DNA from: Nymphaea colorata
Taxonomy: Eukaryota > Streptophyta > Magnoliopsida > Nymphaeales > Nymphaeaceae
Reading direction: 5' to 3'
NCBI RefSeq assembly: GCF_008831285.2
Contig: NC_045147.1
Span: 10,138,334 to 10,160,926, forward strand
Length of the DNA: 22,593 nucleotides
A program made the position numbers and the translations under genes. Position 1 is the stretch's first letter; every line of letters begins with the position of its first letter. This document shows, piece by piece, positions 9,141 to 18,358 of the stretch. The notes under the pieces are model-generated. The model searched no databases and was not told where the DNA came from. It saw nothing but the letters and a program-made list of their open reading frames with translations.

Positions 9141-9835
9141 AAAAGGGTGGATTTTCTTTCTGAGAGTTCATTTTCCCCTTTACGGTTTTCCTTATTTTTT
9201 TAAATTTCTCTCACCCTGTGGAATCATAAAAAAATGATTCTATGTCTAAACCAATTCCCCAATTAGTCACCTTGTGAAACAATACTAGAGTTGGCCAACA
9301 ATCAAAGCATGCACAATATTTCTCACTACGCACTTCCTGTTTTAGTGGTGAAACTTTATGAGATTTGGAGAAATCAAATGCATATTTTCTTCATTTGTCA
9401 AGTTATATGGAAGTAAGTTAAATCTAGTTATGCAAAAGCTGGAAGAATAAAGTTATAGATGCAATGGCACCTTTAGTGTTGGAAAAAGGTGTATTTTCTT
9501 TCTCTAAGTTCATTTGCCCCTCCGTGGTTTTACTTTTTTTTTTTTTAAATTTTCTCACTTTTTCGTATTATAAAAATGATTCTATGTCCAGATTAATTCC
9601 CCAATTAGTCACCTTGTGAAACAATACTAGAGTTGGCCAACTCAAGCATGCATAGTGTTTTTCATTATGTAGTTCCTATTTATAATGGTGAAACTTATAT
9701 GAGTTTTGAAGCACTAAAATGCTTATTTTTCTTCACTTGTCAAGGTACGTATATGGGAGTTAGTTAAGTCTAGTTATGCAAGAACTGAAGGAATAAAGTA
9801 ACTGGTCAAAAAATTGCAATGGCACTTTCAATGTT
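9141..9835. repeat. Tandem duplication of ~342 bp in the copia 5' region
   Basis: Two adjacent copies, about 9141-9482 and 9483-9835. Shared anchors include ATTTTCTTTCT (9151, 9493), an identical run AATTCCCCAATTAGTCACCT, and GCAATGGCAC near each end. Each copy carries the 5' flank and the start of copia gag, and the second leads into the rest of gag. The copies differ by many substitutions and small indels, so the duplication is old. Confidence 0.9.
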
Positions 9836-10322
9836 GTAACAATCAGTGTTTGATTCCATATTCTCGAATAGCAAATGCCACCAAATCAAGTGAAGCATCA
9901 TTCTCAAGCAAGAATCTTCCATTAAGAAAAAAAAAGATAAATATTGAATGTGAAGCTTCACTCTGTGTAGAGAGTTCCAAACTTTCACTATGCAGCTAGG
10001 TGAATCGGTTCCAAACTTCTCTTATGTTCTGTCTGCTATTGTCAATCAAGGTAATACTTTTGGAGAAGATATTAGTAATTGAAAACTTGTATGTCACATA
10101 TAATTGAATAATCAAAACATCTACCAATTTATTCTCTTAATGAATTGGGTTCCTTTTTAGCTTATGAAGAAAGCGGGAATTAACTAGTGGCAGAATAGTC
10201 GCTTATGAACTTAAAGTTTATCTAAATGATAGAGACAAACTTTTAAAATAGATGAGAGACAAAATGGACAATTTGGTGGTAGATACCATGGTGCTTTTTG
10301 CCAAGGTTTTCAGGAAAGTAAG

Positions 10323-10539
10323 GCCCCGTTTGATGCACAAGAATTTTACTTCGCATCGAGGGAAACTGCAAGTTTTTGTACGGCTTTCCCTTTTCAAGTC
10401 ACAAACAGGAAAAATTACAATGGTAAATTAGATGAATAATGATAATTTTACCATGCAAAAAAGTCGGACCTCTTATTTACCATGGTTTTTTTCCATGTAA
10501 CTTTAGTGTTCCAAATTTCACATTGACATCAAATGGAGC
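10323..10539. mobile_element. MITE-like insertion within the copia gag
   Basis: The left end GCCCCGTTTGATG (10323) and the right end CATCAAATGGAGC (10539) are imperfect inverted repeats, 11 of 13 matching, bounding 217 bp. GCCCCGTTTG-type ends are frequent in plant MITEs. Decayed copia gag lies on both sides (Gly/Arg-type stretch to 10319; knuckle region from 10640), which fits an insertion into gag. An internal near-palindrome (ATGGTAAATTA and TAATTTTACCAT) could form a hairpin. No convincing target-site duplication was found, so the superfamily is unassigned. Confidence 0.4.
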
Positions 10540-11416
10540 ATGAAGGAAAAGCATGCTAAGGACAACAAAGGAAACAAAATTAATGAAAAAAGGAACTCAA
10601 ATCAAAACAACGAGGTAACCAATGTTACTTTTGTTAAAAAAAAAAGACATGTCCATGTTGAAGGTAACTATTTTGAAAAAGAGGAGACAACAAGCAAAGC
10701 ATTGTTGAAGAAGAATAAGGTAATTTGTTTTTGACTTATTTTGAGTCAAATGAGGGCAAAGATATTGGATTTTAGATATTGGCTACAATAATTATGTGAC
10801 GGGAAAAAGGAATCTCTTTCATACTCTTGGTGAGAGCATTTTAATTAATCCTACATTGTTTAACTTAGTGATAATAAAAAGGTGAAGAATATTGAAGGAA
10901 AGAGATCTGTAATGGTGAGAACTAAATCAAGAGAAAAACTACTCATATATGTATATTTTGTGGCTAGTTTAGCACATGTAACTTGTTGAGTGTTGGGCAT
11001 CAATTAAGTTTGAAGAGGCTATAAAGGTTCATGTTTTGAAAAAAAGTGTGAAATAAAAAACAATGATTATGGCTCCCTTATATTAGAAATTCATATGACT
11101 GTGAATGAAATGTTTTCAGTTGAAATTTTATGAAAAAGTAACAACGATTTAATGGAAAAAATGGATGGATTGGGATTAACTGTTCGTTTAAAAGAACATG
11201 GTACTTATTGGTGGACCTATCCTCTATTAATGTTGCATGTGCATCTATGAAAAACAACATTGGGTTTCATTTCTTGTTAAAAAATAGAATAACAAAAAAT
11301 TCTCTTGAGTTTGTGCCCGTTGATATTTGCAACCTTCTTTTAGTTGGATGTATTTTATTAGCATAGATAAAAATTAAAATACTTGTGGATAGAATTTGGC
11401 TTTTTTTCATATTATT

Positions 11417-11432
11417 AGAGAGAGAGAGAGAG
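11417..11432. repeat. (AG)8 microsatellite
   Basis: A short perfect AG tract within the decayed integrase region of the copia relic. Confidence 0.8.
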
Positions 11433-11766
11433 CTTCTGCTAGACAACATTTACTAAACAAGTTTTGGGTTGAAACAATTGACACATGGATGCATTTTTAA
11501 ATGTTTCTCCAACAATGGTTATGCAACATGAAGCTCGGCAGACTAGAAAACCATTGAAAGTAAGTTTTGAACTTTAGATTGCACAGTGCATATATGTTTT
11601 AATCGATTAATTCTAGTGAAAAATCAAAGCTAAAATGAAAAGAGTGAGAAATGTTTTTCTGTTGGTTGATACTAATAAAACAAAGGTTATATGTTGGATA
11701 ATATTCCTATCAATGTAGAAATTGACAAGCAGAGATGTATTATTTGATGAATTTGGTTTATGGAGT

Positions 11767-11787
11767 GTATATATATATATATATATC
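11767..11787. repeat. (TA)n microsatellite
   Basis: About ten TA units just after the decayed integrase C-terminal part of the copia relic. Confidence 0.85.
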
Positions 11788-11927
11788 TTTTACATGAAGA
11801 GGACACTTCAAAGCCGAAAGTGCAGAGTTCTATTGAAGGGAAGTATTCCAAAAGGTCAGTTCCAAAGATGCTCGCGGGCTCTACAGTTGTAAATATGGAT
11901 GATAAAGTAATGAGCACTAACACCATC

Positions 11928-12193
11928 TTTGGATGAAGGGAAAAGACAGAATGCTAATGGATATATAAAAAGAAAATGAAAGGAAAGACATTGTCATTTC
12001 CAGGCAACCTCTCGACTTTCCAAGGGATTGAAAATCCTCTAGTCAACTTCCTCTCTTTTTCTTCCTTTTTTTTTCTTTTCTTTCCTTTGTACCCAATCAA
12101 GTTTTGGCATTTTCATTTCCTTTGGATCCTCCTTAATTAGTCATCCAAATGTAATAGATGCTATTGCTTTCTCTCACTTTCCTTTCATCCAAA
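11928..12193. mobile_element. MITE-like element at the 3' limit of the copia relic
   Basis: TTTGGATGAAGGGAAA (11928) and TTTCCTTTCATCCAAA (12178-12193) are near-perfect inverted repeats bounding 266 bp of non-coding, pyrimidine-rich DNA. Recognisable copia sequence stops at the left end and does not resume on the right. No clear target-site duplication was seen. Confidence 0.4.
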
Positions 12194-12213
12194 CAAGTGC
12201 ATGCTTTGAGGGG

Positions 12214-12392
12214 CCATTTGATTCACCTAAGGGGGTGGAATTTTAGAAGTTTTATTCTTTTTTTTCATAAATGGGAATGTGTTTATCAAAAGCAACATTT
12301 TAATCTGGAATGAAATTAAGCTTCGTTCTACAAAGATAATATTGGAATTAAAATCTGACCTATTGTTGATATGGAATGCGAGAATCACATGG
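12214..12392. mobile_element. Possible MITE-like element
   Basis: CCATTTGATTCAC (12214-12226) and the reverse complement of GAGAATCACATGG (12380-12392) match at 11 of 13 positions, bounding about 180 bp of AT-rich non-coding DNA. It lies between two other MITE-like elements. The terminal similarity is short and could be chance. Confidence 0.25.
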
Positions 12393-12396
12393 TAGG

Positions 12397-12782
12397 CTAG
12401 GGATGTCCATATAGATCGAAAATCCGATTGAACTGTGCCATAAAAATCAGATATGGTAAAAAATTTAATATTCGATTAAGAAATTAGGTGCAATTCGGAT
12501 TTAAGAAATAACATCTGATCGGATTTGGATTCGAATCGAATTTGGTTTTAAATAAATATTCTACATCCAATGCTCATACATTTTGAAAAATCCAATTTTT
12601 GGATTTAGATTTGGATATGAATGTAAAAATCAGATTCAGATTATTAAATTGAATTTCAGATTCGGATATGGATTTTTGTTGTTTGTATTTGAATCCGAAT
12701 TCGAATTTGAATATGTATTTTGAAAAAAACTAATGCAACTAAGGGATTGTTTTATTTAAATCTAATCCATGGACATCCCTAG
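12397..12782. mobile_element. MITE with perfect 14-bp terminal inverted repeats (hAT-like ends)
   Basis: CTAGGGATGTCCAT (12397-12410) and ATGGACATCCCTAG (12769-12782) are perfect inverted repeats enclosing a 386-bp non-coding element. The interior is full of GGATTTGGATT/ATTCGGATT-type words in both orientations, a hallmark of a common plant MITE group with TAGGGATGTC ends, often placed in hAT. The flanks (GGTAGG and GTTAGGGC) look like a worn target-site duplication, but the match is imperfect. No transposase is encoded. Related, less complete sequence occurs at 13886-14100 and probably 17131-17335. Confidence 0.7.
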
Positions 12783-13030
12783 TTAGGGCAATGAGGTGCA
12801 TACATTCCGTTGAACTCCTTCCTCATTGCTCACGTGAATAAGATTCAGCAGGCTCATTCGTTCCCTTAAACTCTCTCTGTCTCTCTTTCTTTCTTTTGAA
12901 TGGGCATGAATGATGTGTTCTCCTCTTCAGCCAGCCTGCACCATGTTTTGGCAAGTCCATTTGCATCACTAGCGAAGATCCATTGCTAGTATTAGAATAC
13001 GATGCAAAATGATGGCTATCAATATGTGGC
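12783..13030. other. Intergenic, no gene seen
   Basis: No supportable feature. A 191-codon minus-strand frame running from 13398 down into this stretch has no recognisable domain and overlaps the PPR-like scrap and a better plus-strand ORF. Confidence 0.4.
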
Positions 13031-13188
13031 GTAAGTGCATTTATGGTGGAAATTGATGCAGTTGTTGTAATGGCTTGGTGGTATGTGCAAGGCGTTTTGG
13101 TTTTGGCAACGACCTGTTTGATGAAATGCCTGCGGAGGAAAAGAAATCGATTTCTTCCTATGCAACTGTGCATTTGATTCTTGTTTGA
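13031..13188 (+). pseudogene. PPR-protein fragment, frameshifted
   Basis: One frame (13031-13069) reads A-F-M-V-E-I-D-A-V-V-V. After a one-base shift, the next (13069-13188) reads N-G-L-V-V-C-A-R-R-F-G-F-G-N and then D-L-F-D-E-M-P, ending at TGA. N-A-L-V-x-M-Y-A-x-x-G, about seven residues and L-F-D-E-M-P is the signature of plant PLS-type pentatricopeptide repeat proteins (organelle RNA processing and editing). Only about one repeat is visible, with a frameshift and missing conserved Tyr/Cys positions, so this is a dead fragment. Chance cannot be excluded. Confidence 0.35.
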
Positions 13189-13375
13189 ATGTGCAATCGC
13201 TCTTAGTTTTTCTGTTTGATGAATTACTAATGTCATGATTATCCTTTCTCTCTCTGTCTGAGTGGAAGGGTCGAACCCTAGGTTTTTTTCTGTCTTCTCC
13301 CCACCATCGCAGCTTCCCTTCTCCTTCTTTGCAGTCGGCCTGCCCTCGTCAGATAAATCAGCAACGGCGCACTTG

Positions 13376-13780
13376 ATGGCAGCAGGCAAAGCTAGCACAG
13401 AACTTTCAGGTATCAGACCACAGAAAAGAGAGGACTTGACGTTGCACTATGATTCAGCGAAGGGGCATAACAGGGATCTGCTGTTGGAGGTCCCAGGAGA
13501 GATAAGAAAGGTTAAGGTTCTGGTGAGGAAGAAGACTAAGAAGGGGGAGGAGCAGTTGGAATTGACCAGGGTGCTTCTGAGGAAGGCAATTTTTTCAGCT
13601 TCCTCTGCAAATCCATTGAAAGGGACGAGGCAATCGACTCTAAGCAACTGTGATCCCCCTAAATGGGTTGTGCATGTTGGTGGCAATGGTTGTTGCGGAT
13701 GTCACGGTCACAAGTTTCAAGTCTTTTATCTCGAGGAAGACTGCGGAGCAGGAAGCACTGAGTTTCTGTTTGTTTCTTAG
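13376..13780 (+). CDS. Hypothetical protein, 134 residues, unidentified
   Basis: An ORF from ATG at 13376 in a good plant start context (ATGGCA) to TAG at 13780. The frame is also open upstream to 13262 but has no earlier ATG. The product has a strongly basic and charged middle (repeated Lys/Arg/Glu around residues 50-70), a short Ser/Ala-rich part, and a Gly/Cys-rich patch (G-G-N-G-C-C-G-C-H-G-H) before an acidic C-terminus. I recognise no family. The upstream sequence includes AACCCTAGG followed by a pyrimidine-rich stretch, as in leaders of many plant housekeeping genes. It could be a real small gene, the first exon of a spliced gene (a donor-like CAG/GTATC lies at 13408-13412), or a retrocopy. 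Overlapping minus-strand frames look like shadows. Confidence 0.35.
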   Translation: MAAGKASTELSGIRPQKREDLTLHYDSAKGHNRDLLLEVPGEIRKVKVLVRKKTKKGEEQLELTRVLLRKAIFSASSANPLKGTRQSTLSNCDPPKWVVHVGGNGCCGCHGHKFQVFYLEEDCGAGSTEFLFVS

Positions 13781-13885
13781 AAAATCTATTTTGGCTGCTT
13801 GATTTTGTGGTAAATTTTCAACACCCTTCTTCGAAATCAATGAAAAAAATTGACCAAAGAATAGGTTCATATCCCAAGCTGAAGG

Positions 13886-14100
13886 TAGGGATGTCAATAT
13901 CATATTTTATTTGAACCAATTCATTTCTGATAAAATGGGATGAGAAAAATTAATATCCGATTAAAAAACCAGATCAGACTCAGATATTAAAAGATGACAT
14001 CTGATTGTATCCAAATTCAATTACTTGTCAAATCCATGAAGGTAAAGGTTTCGACTAATAATTCAATTTTGACAAGAAAAACCATATCCATAAAATGCTT
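13886..14100. mobile_element. Truncated relative of the 12397-12782 MITE
   Basis: Starts TAGGGATGTCAAT at 13886, nearly the same end as the intact element 1.5 kb upstream, followed by similar words (AATATCCGATTAAAAAA, GATGACATCTGATTG). No matching right-hand inverted repeat was found, so the right limit is approximate. Confidence 0.4.
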
Positions 14101-14114
14101 TAGGAGAACCAATT

Positions 14115-14145
14115 TGATGATGATGATGATTATTATTATTATTAT
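14115..14145. repeat. (GAT)n-(TAT)n trinucleotide repeat
   Basis: About five TGA/GAT units run directly into five TTA/TAT units, a compound trinucleotide microsatellite. Confidence 0.9.
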
Positions 14146-17130
14146 GTGGGCTGGTGTTGGCAATTGGCTCACACCAGATGACATATGTTTGTTTATTTCT
14201 GTATTAATACCTCGTTCAGTTTAATTATTTACATGTCAGTTGTTCTTCAAGAGCTCGTTTGACAATAGTAACAAATTGTTATTGTCTCATGAAACACACA
14301 GAAAGAAGTGTGTCCATCCATGGTAAAGTAAATGTGATAAGAAAATAGTCTGCCTGAGATTCTTGCCTCATAGAACTGTGGAATTATACAAATGCCCTTT
14401 GAATGAATATCTCCATAACCTGCCACCTGCCATTAAACCCGGATCAATGTAGGGAAACAAATAGGATCAATCTAATCCATGATCGACCCCGAAACTAAAC
14501 CTAAGAAGAATCGTTAGAGATGCAAAAGTAATCGAAAATAATTGTTAGACGGGAAAACTCAAAGAACAATGTGGTTTCATGAAGCCTGAGACTGATTATA
14601 AAGGAAGGCTAAACATCTTAATATAGACTAAAAGTGCTTCCCTGGATTGGATTCAAATAAATTAAAGTAAGAGACAGAAAATCAAATATACAACTAGTTT
14701 TCCCTGTTTTGTACTCTTGTGCTTCATTCTCATAAGAATGCAGATTAGCTGTGAGGTATTGTAGCCTACACCATGACTCCGAAAGCATGTTCATAAGAAT
14801 CAAACTGATGACCAACTATTTTCTACCCGTTAAGACATACATAATGGCCATTCACTTAAGTCTTTTTTGTGCTTTGCGCTTGTCTAAGTTAATATTTCCC
14901 CACTAAAGAACACAGAGGAATGGGATGTAATGGTATATACAAAGGACAATGTATGCATGGCCCAAGTTGCTCTCACGTCAGTTTTGGTGAATGGGCACTA
15001 CACTATACATGGTATACAACTGTGATGAGTTTGACTCCAGTACTTTTCTCACCATCTGCTTCAAATCATCTAGCTATATAAGCTTCGTCTATCTGATAGA
15101 TTATAAACTATTACTAGGGAAAGGTCGCTTTCTTTATCCAAAAAAGGGCACAACGACTTAGAATTCATGGTCATACTTTTAATAATTTCGTTGATTCGAC
15201 CTCAGCTGATGGCGTTAGTGCCAGATTTTGACAAAACATGACAGTGGAAAGGGGGATAAAAAATTTAAAATTCAATACTCTAAACGTCCCACTTTTGTTC
15301 TAGCCACTTGCAAACGATCCACCTGTTCTTCCATTATAACTACAAATATAGTGATACATACAAAAGCATACCAATATTAAACTTAAAGGAAAGTATTTGT
15401 TATCATTCTTATGATTATTAAAATGATAAGCCATTATTTTATCAAATTTTTCAAATGTCTTGGTATCAGTTTCTGGTTTTTACCTAATTTTTTTGAATGT
15501 TTTTCATCGTTTAAAAATGATTGAGCTTTCCATGATTTGTCTTAAAAAATAATTTTGTAAAAAAAATACTTAAAAAGTGCCTCATAATTAAAAAACTAGG
15601 CAAGAATATTTATAGCTAGGCACTAGACAAAGGGAGGAAGCGCATTCTTCTTCGGTTCACACAAACTTTTCGACAGCGATGGAGCTTTGTCGACCTAATC
15701 CAGCCGCACATCTCGTCGATCCGACGATCCACGATTTTTCTCGATGGTGGGGCCGCACATCCAATAATGCATGTCCTGAAATGCGGACAAATCCATTGTA
15801 CACAGCCTCTTCAACATTTTAACTAAATTGCAAATAATTGAGCTGGAACCGGATTCGTGGTGAAGTTGACTCTAGGTCTAGTCCCGTCTTTGGTAAGTTT
15901 ATAAATATGATCAGTGGTGGAACCAGAAATTTTTTATTAAAAAACGTACTGACTCAGTCGTTTGACCTAGATAGTTGGCACCACATGTGATTGGACATGT
16001 GTCAAACTTTATCATAGTAAAAACTTTCATGAGCAGATGCCGGCTGCTACTATATGCTACAAAATATGTATACTACCAAATATCCATGACCAATTTGTCA
16101 TAATACATATCATCGACGAGTCTTAGTCCGTCAATTTCTGATTGTGGTATACTTGATGAATGGTGGACGAACATTTATTTTAGGTCCTTATAATAGTGAT
16201 TTTGTGTCCCACCAATTGTTTCTATCACAAGAAGCAGACACGCCATTAAGCAGTTAGGTTCGAAACTTAACTCGTTTGGCTTCAATCAACTACCTACTTT
16301 AATGCATTTAAAGCCAGGGTACATTGGTGTTTTTGTTTTTTTGGCACATTCGTGTCCAACTATAGCAATCACGAAACTGGAATTGACGACTAGACTCTCA
16401 CCGGCTTACCAGACTCAGCAGCTGTGCTACGACCTTAATACGTGTTTTATGTTTCCTCAAAAATTTATTTGTCTAACTTGTCAACATACATTGTAGTTGA
16501 TGCCTCAAGGAACGCAAACGAGTAGGTGGGAGGCATGTGTGCACTGCATTACTGGTTCGACCTCTGGGGGTGTCTTAGTCACACTAGCCTCATTAGCCAC
16601 AACCAAGTCATTCGAAACTTTGGAATAATTTAAGAATCAAACAAAAGACATGTCTATAACACACTATCCTACCCCACCGGTTGTCAAAATACAAAAGGAT
16701 AACTGTTCTGACCAGCAGCCGAGCTATAGGCAAGCGTGGATAGTTGTCCACACCAATAACAAATTTTTTATTTATTTTTACATAGATTTTTTATAATCAT
16801 TTATTTATTTTATATGTTGTTAAAAATGAAAATTTCTATAACATTGTCTCATAACAAAAATATTCTAGCTCCTCCCCCATTAGTTCTGACTTCTCAAAAT
16901 ACAAAAAGTACAAAAAGGTTAGTCCTTCTCAATTACCTGCAACTTAGATTTCAGATTGGAGCAGCTTTCGGACCCAACCTGTTTTAAGTAAATCTGGAGC
17001 CACGGGATAAAAAAAAAAAAACGACTATGGGCTTGGTTCAATCGTTGTTTAGAGATGGTTTTGTAGGTCCGAACCTGACCTCAGGACCGAAAGGGTACTT
17101 TGGTCTGGAGAACAAAATCCACGTATCTAG
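14146..17130. other. Intergenic, no gene seen
   Basis: About 3 kb with no frame above 65 codons and no recognised protein, RNA gene or complete transposon. Two places (near 15913, and near 16868 on the minus strand) carry a G-G-A-(G/A)-C-(C/T)-A-G-A-A followed by a T-run, a phrase common in plant repeats. At 16553 GGTTCGACCTC resembles a tRNA B-box. None is enough for a call. Confidence 0.45.
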
Positions 17131-17335
17131 TTGAATCAGATATATTATTTAACATATTTAACTTTAGAGATATTCATATGAATATTCAGATTTGAATATG
17201 AATGAAAAAAATCTAAATGCCCCATCCAAATAAATCAGTATCCAATGTTTAGATTCACATGTAAATCAGAAGCTATTTTTAAACCAAATTCAAATTGGAT
17301 TAATTATATTGGATCTGAATCTAAATCCGATGTAT
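17131..17335. repeat. AT-rich repeat related to the 12397 MITE family
   Basis: Dense GATTTGAATATGAATG and GGATCTGAATCTAAATCCGA words match, mostly in reverse orientation, the interior of the 12397-12782 element. No TAGGGATGTC-type ends are visible. It lies some 200-400 bp upstream of the receptor-kinase leader region. Confidence 0.3.
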
Positions 17336-17576
17336 GGGCTAAGCGTGAGGCTTTATGTGCTGCTGGCACGGGTCCGAAGGCAAAAACTCTGTCTTTTATC
17401 CAAAAGAAAAAGGACGTTCGGTAATTTCGCAACCCTCCCATGTCAGGGGCACAAGGGAAGGGAGGGTGACTGAGAAGACGACTGCGCGTGGACGCATGGG
17501 TCCCTCACTGCGTATATCTTTCAGATCCTCTCTTTTCAGCCTCCATTTTGGAACCATAGAAGAAGAAGCTGGAGAG

Positions 17577-17684
17577 ATGTTCCTGTGCGTTCAGGAGAGG
17601 AGAAGGATGGTCGTTCGGGACTCTCAGTCGACCTCCTCGTTGACTCTTAGCTCTTGGCTTTACCATAAGGGATCGCCAAACTAG
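17577..17684 (+). other. Possible upstream ORF in the receptor-kinase leader
   Basis: ATG at 17577 opens a 35-residue frame ending at TAG 17682-17684. The next base starts another ATG (17685), giving the run TAGATG. If the leader exon extends this far, this uORF could affect translation of the kinase. The same frame is open further upstream to an ATG at 17355, but I see no protein similarity. It matters only if transcription starts upstream of 17577, which the sequence alone does not settle. Confidence 0.25.
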
Positions 17685-17725
17685 ATGAAGCTTGCGGCCG
17701 GAATATGCTTTTTCCATAGCAATAG

Positions 17726-18345
17726 GTAACTCTCTCTCTCTCTCTCTCTCTCGCTCTGGTGGTCGAACCTTACAATCTTACATGCTTTCAGCATCGTGAC
17801 TTCTCTTCCTGCCAGTTTTTTTTTTTTGTTTCTTTGATAATTGGAGTGTTTTATTTTGTGTCTCTGGCTTTCCCCCGTAAAGTGTAAGCTGCTGTACGCG
17901 TTCTCTCGGAGCTCTCTATAGGGAGCAGGTGAACGTAAGTTTTGCACGCCGGAATATCAAAAGGCGGACGCTACAAAATTTTCTTGCGCTTCTTCTTTTC
18001 CGAACTTTGCAAGAATTCCATCTGTTGCATTTGTAAATTTGATTGCTGTACTACTATTTCCTCTTCAATATTGCTAGTCAGATTGCATCCCCCATGAAAT
18101 AGAGTTTCTTTTTTCTTCCCCTCCTTCCTGCCCGTTTAAATTTTCTGGCCAATAGACTAGCCGTCGAGGTTTTTCCCATTCACAAATACTCAGAATCCAA
18201 GTTTCTTTCGGCTACTGCAGATTTTTGTGTGGAAATATCTTCCTCCTGCAAACGAATGGAAACACTGTTAAAATTTTTACTGAGAAATTTTTCATTTATA
18301 CGTGCGTTCTAATAAGGTAGATTCTGTTATTTCTTTGGGTTTCAG
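17726..18345 (+). other. Predicted leader intron of the receptor kinase gene
   Basis: A good plant donor (AATAG/GTAACT, cut after 17725) and a good acceptor (TTTGGGTTTCAG ending at 18345) bound 620 bp of T-rich sequence that begins with a CT repeat. A branch-point-like CTAAT (18309-18313) has its A about 33 bases before the acceptor, and the bases between are T-rich. The acceptor lies 13 bases before the start codon. Alternative donors are CAG/GTGAAC (intron from 17929) and AAC/GTAAGT (from 17935). This is inference from signals only. Confidence 0.5.
17730..17752 (+). repeat. (CT)n tract
   Basis: About eleven CT units directly after the predicted donor. It may be just the start of the intron, or a plant core-promoter pyrimidine patch if transcription starts downstream of it. 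Confidence 0.8.
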
Positions 18346-18358
18346 GTCTCTTAGGGAG

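Larger units (their letters stand above)
9141..11927 (+). mobile_element. Decayed Ty1/copia gag-pol relic
   Basis: Broken by many stops and frameshifts, but the copia domain order is readable. The gag N-terminus (P-I-Y-N-G-E-T-Y) is at 9675-9750, with a more diverged copy at 9336-9415. The middle of gag reads S-I-F-S-R-I-A-N-A-T-K-S near 9850-9890, then S-A-I-V-N-Q with G-E-D-I in a 30-codon frame at 9990-10082, Y-S-L-N-E-L at 10130-10171, and a Gly/Arg-type stretch at 10272-10319. The gag CCHC knuckle is degraded near 10640-10685 (H-V-E-G-N-Y, last Cys now Tyr). The protease motif W-I-L-D-I-G-Y-N-N-Y-V-T-G at 10766-10804 replaces the usual L-D-S-G-C-x-N-H-M-T-G. The GAG-pre-integrase end is at 11014-11133 and the integrase start (E-F-V-P-V-D-I-C) at 11304-11420. 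Later integrase pieces (N-K-F-W-V-E; S-P-T-M-V-M-Q) lie at 11440-11570, and the C-terminal part with an R-D-V-x-F-D-E-like end at about 11640-11760. Reverse transcriptase and LTRs were not found. The relic is certainly inactive. Confidence 0.75.

Noticed and set aside
10925-10990. C-I-F-C-G motif considered as the copia gag zinc knuckle
   Set aside because: It lies after the protease motif, whereas the knuckle must precede it. A degraded knuckle at 10640-10685 fits better.
12823-13398. 191-codon minus-strand ORF
   Set aside because: No recognisable domain, low-complexity charged composition, and it overlaps the PPR-like scrap and the better-placed plus-strand ORF.
16500-16640. Possible tRNA-derived SINE (GGTTCGACCTC B-box-like at 16553)
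   Set aside because: The A-box is poor, and no poly(A) or T-rich tail or target-site duplication was found.
18302-18358. N-terminal extension of the kinase from GTG at 18302
   Set aside because: GTG is not a usual plant nuclear start, the stretch lies mostly in the predicted intron, and the signal peptide begins at ATG 18359.
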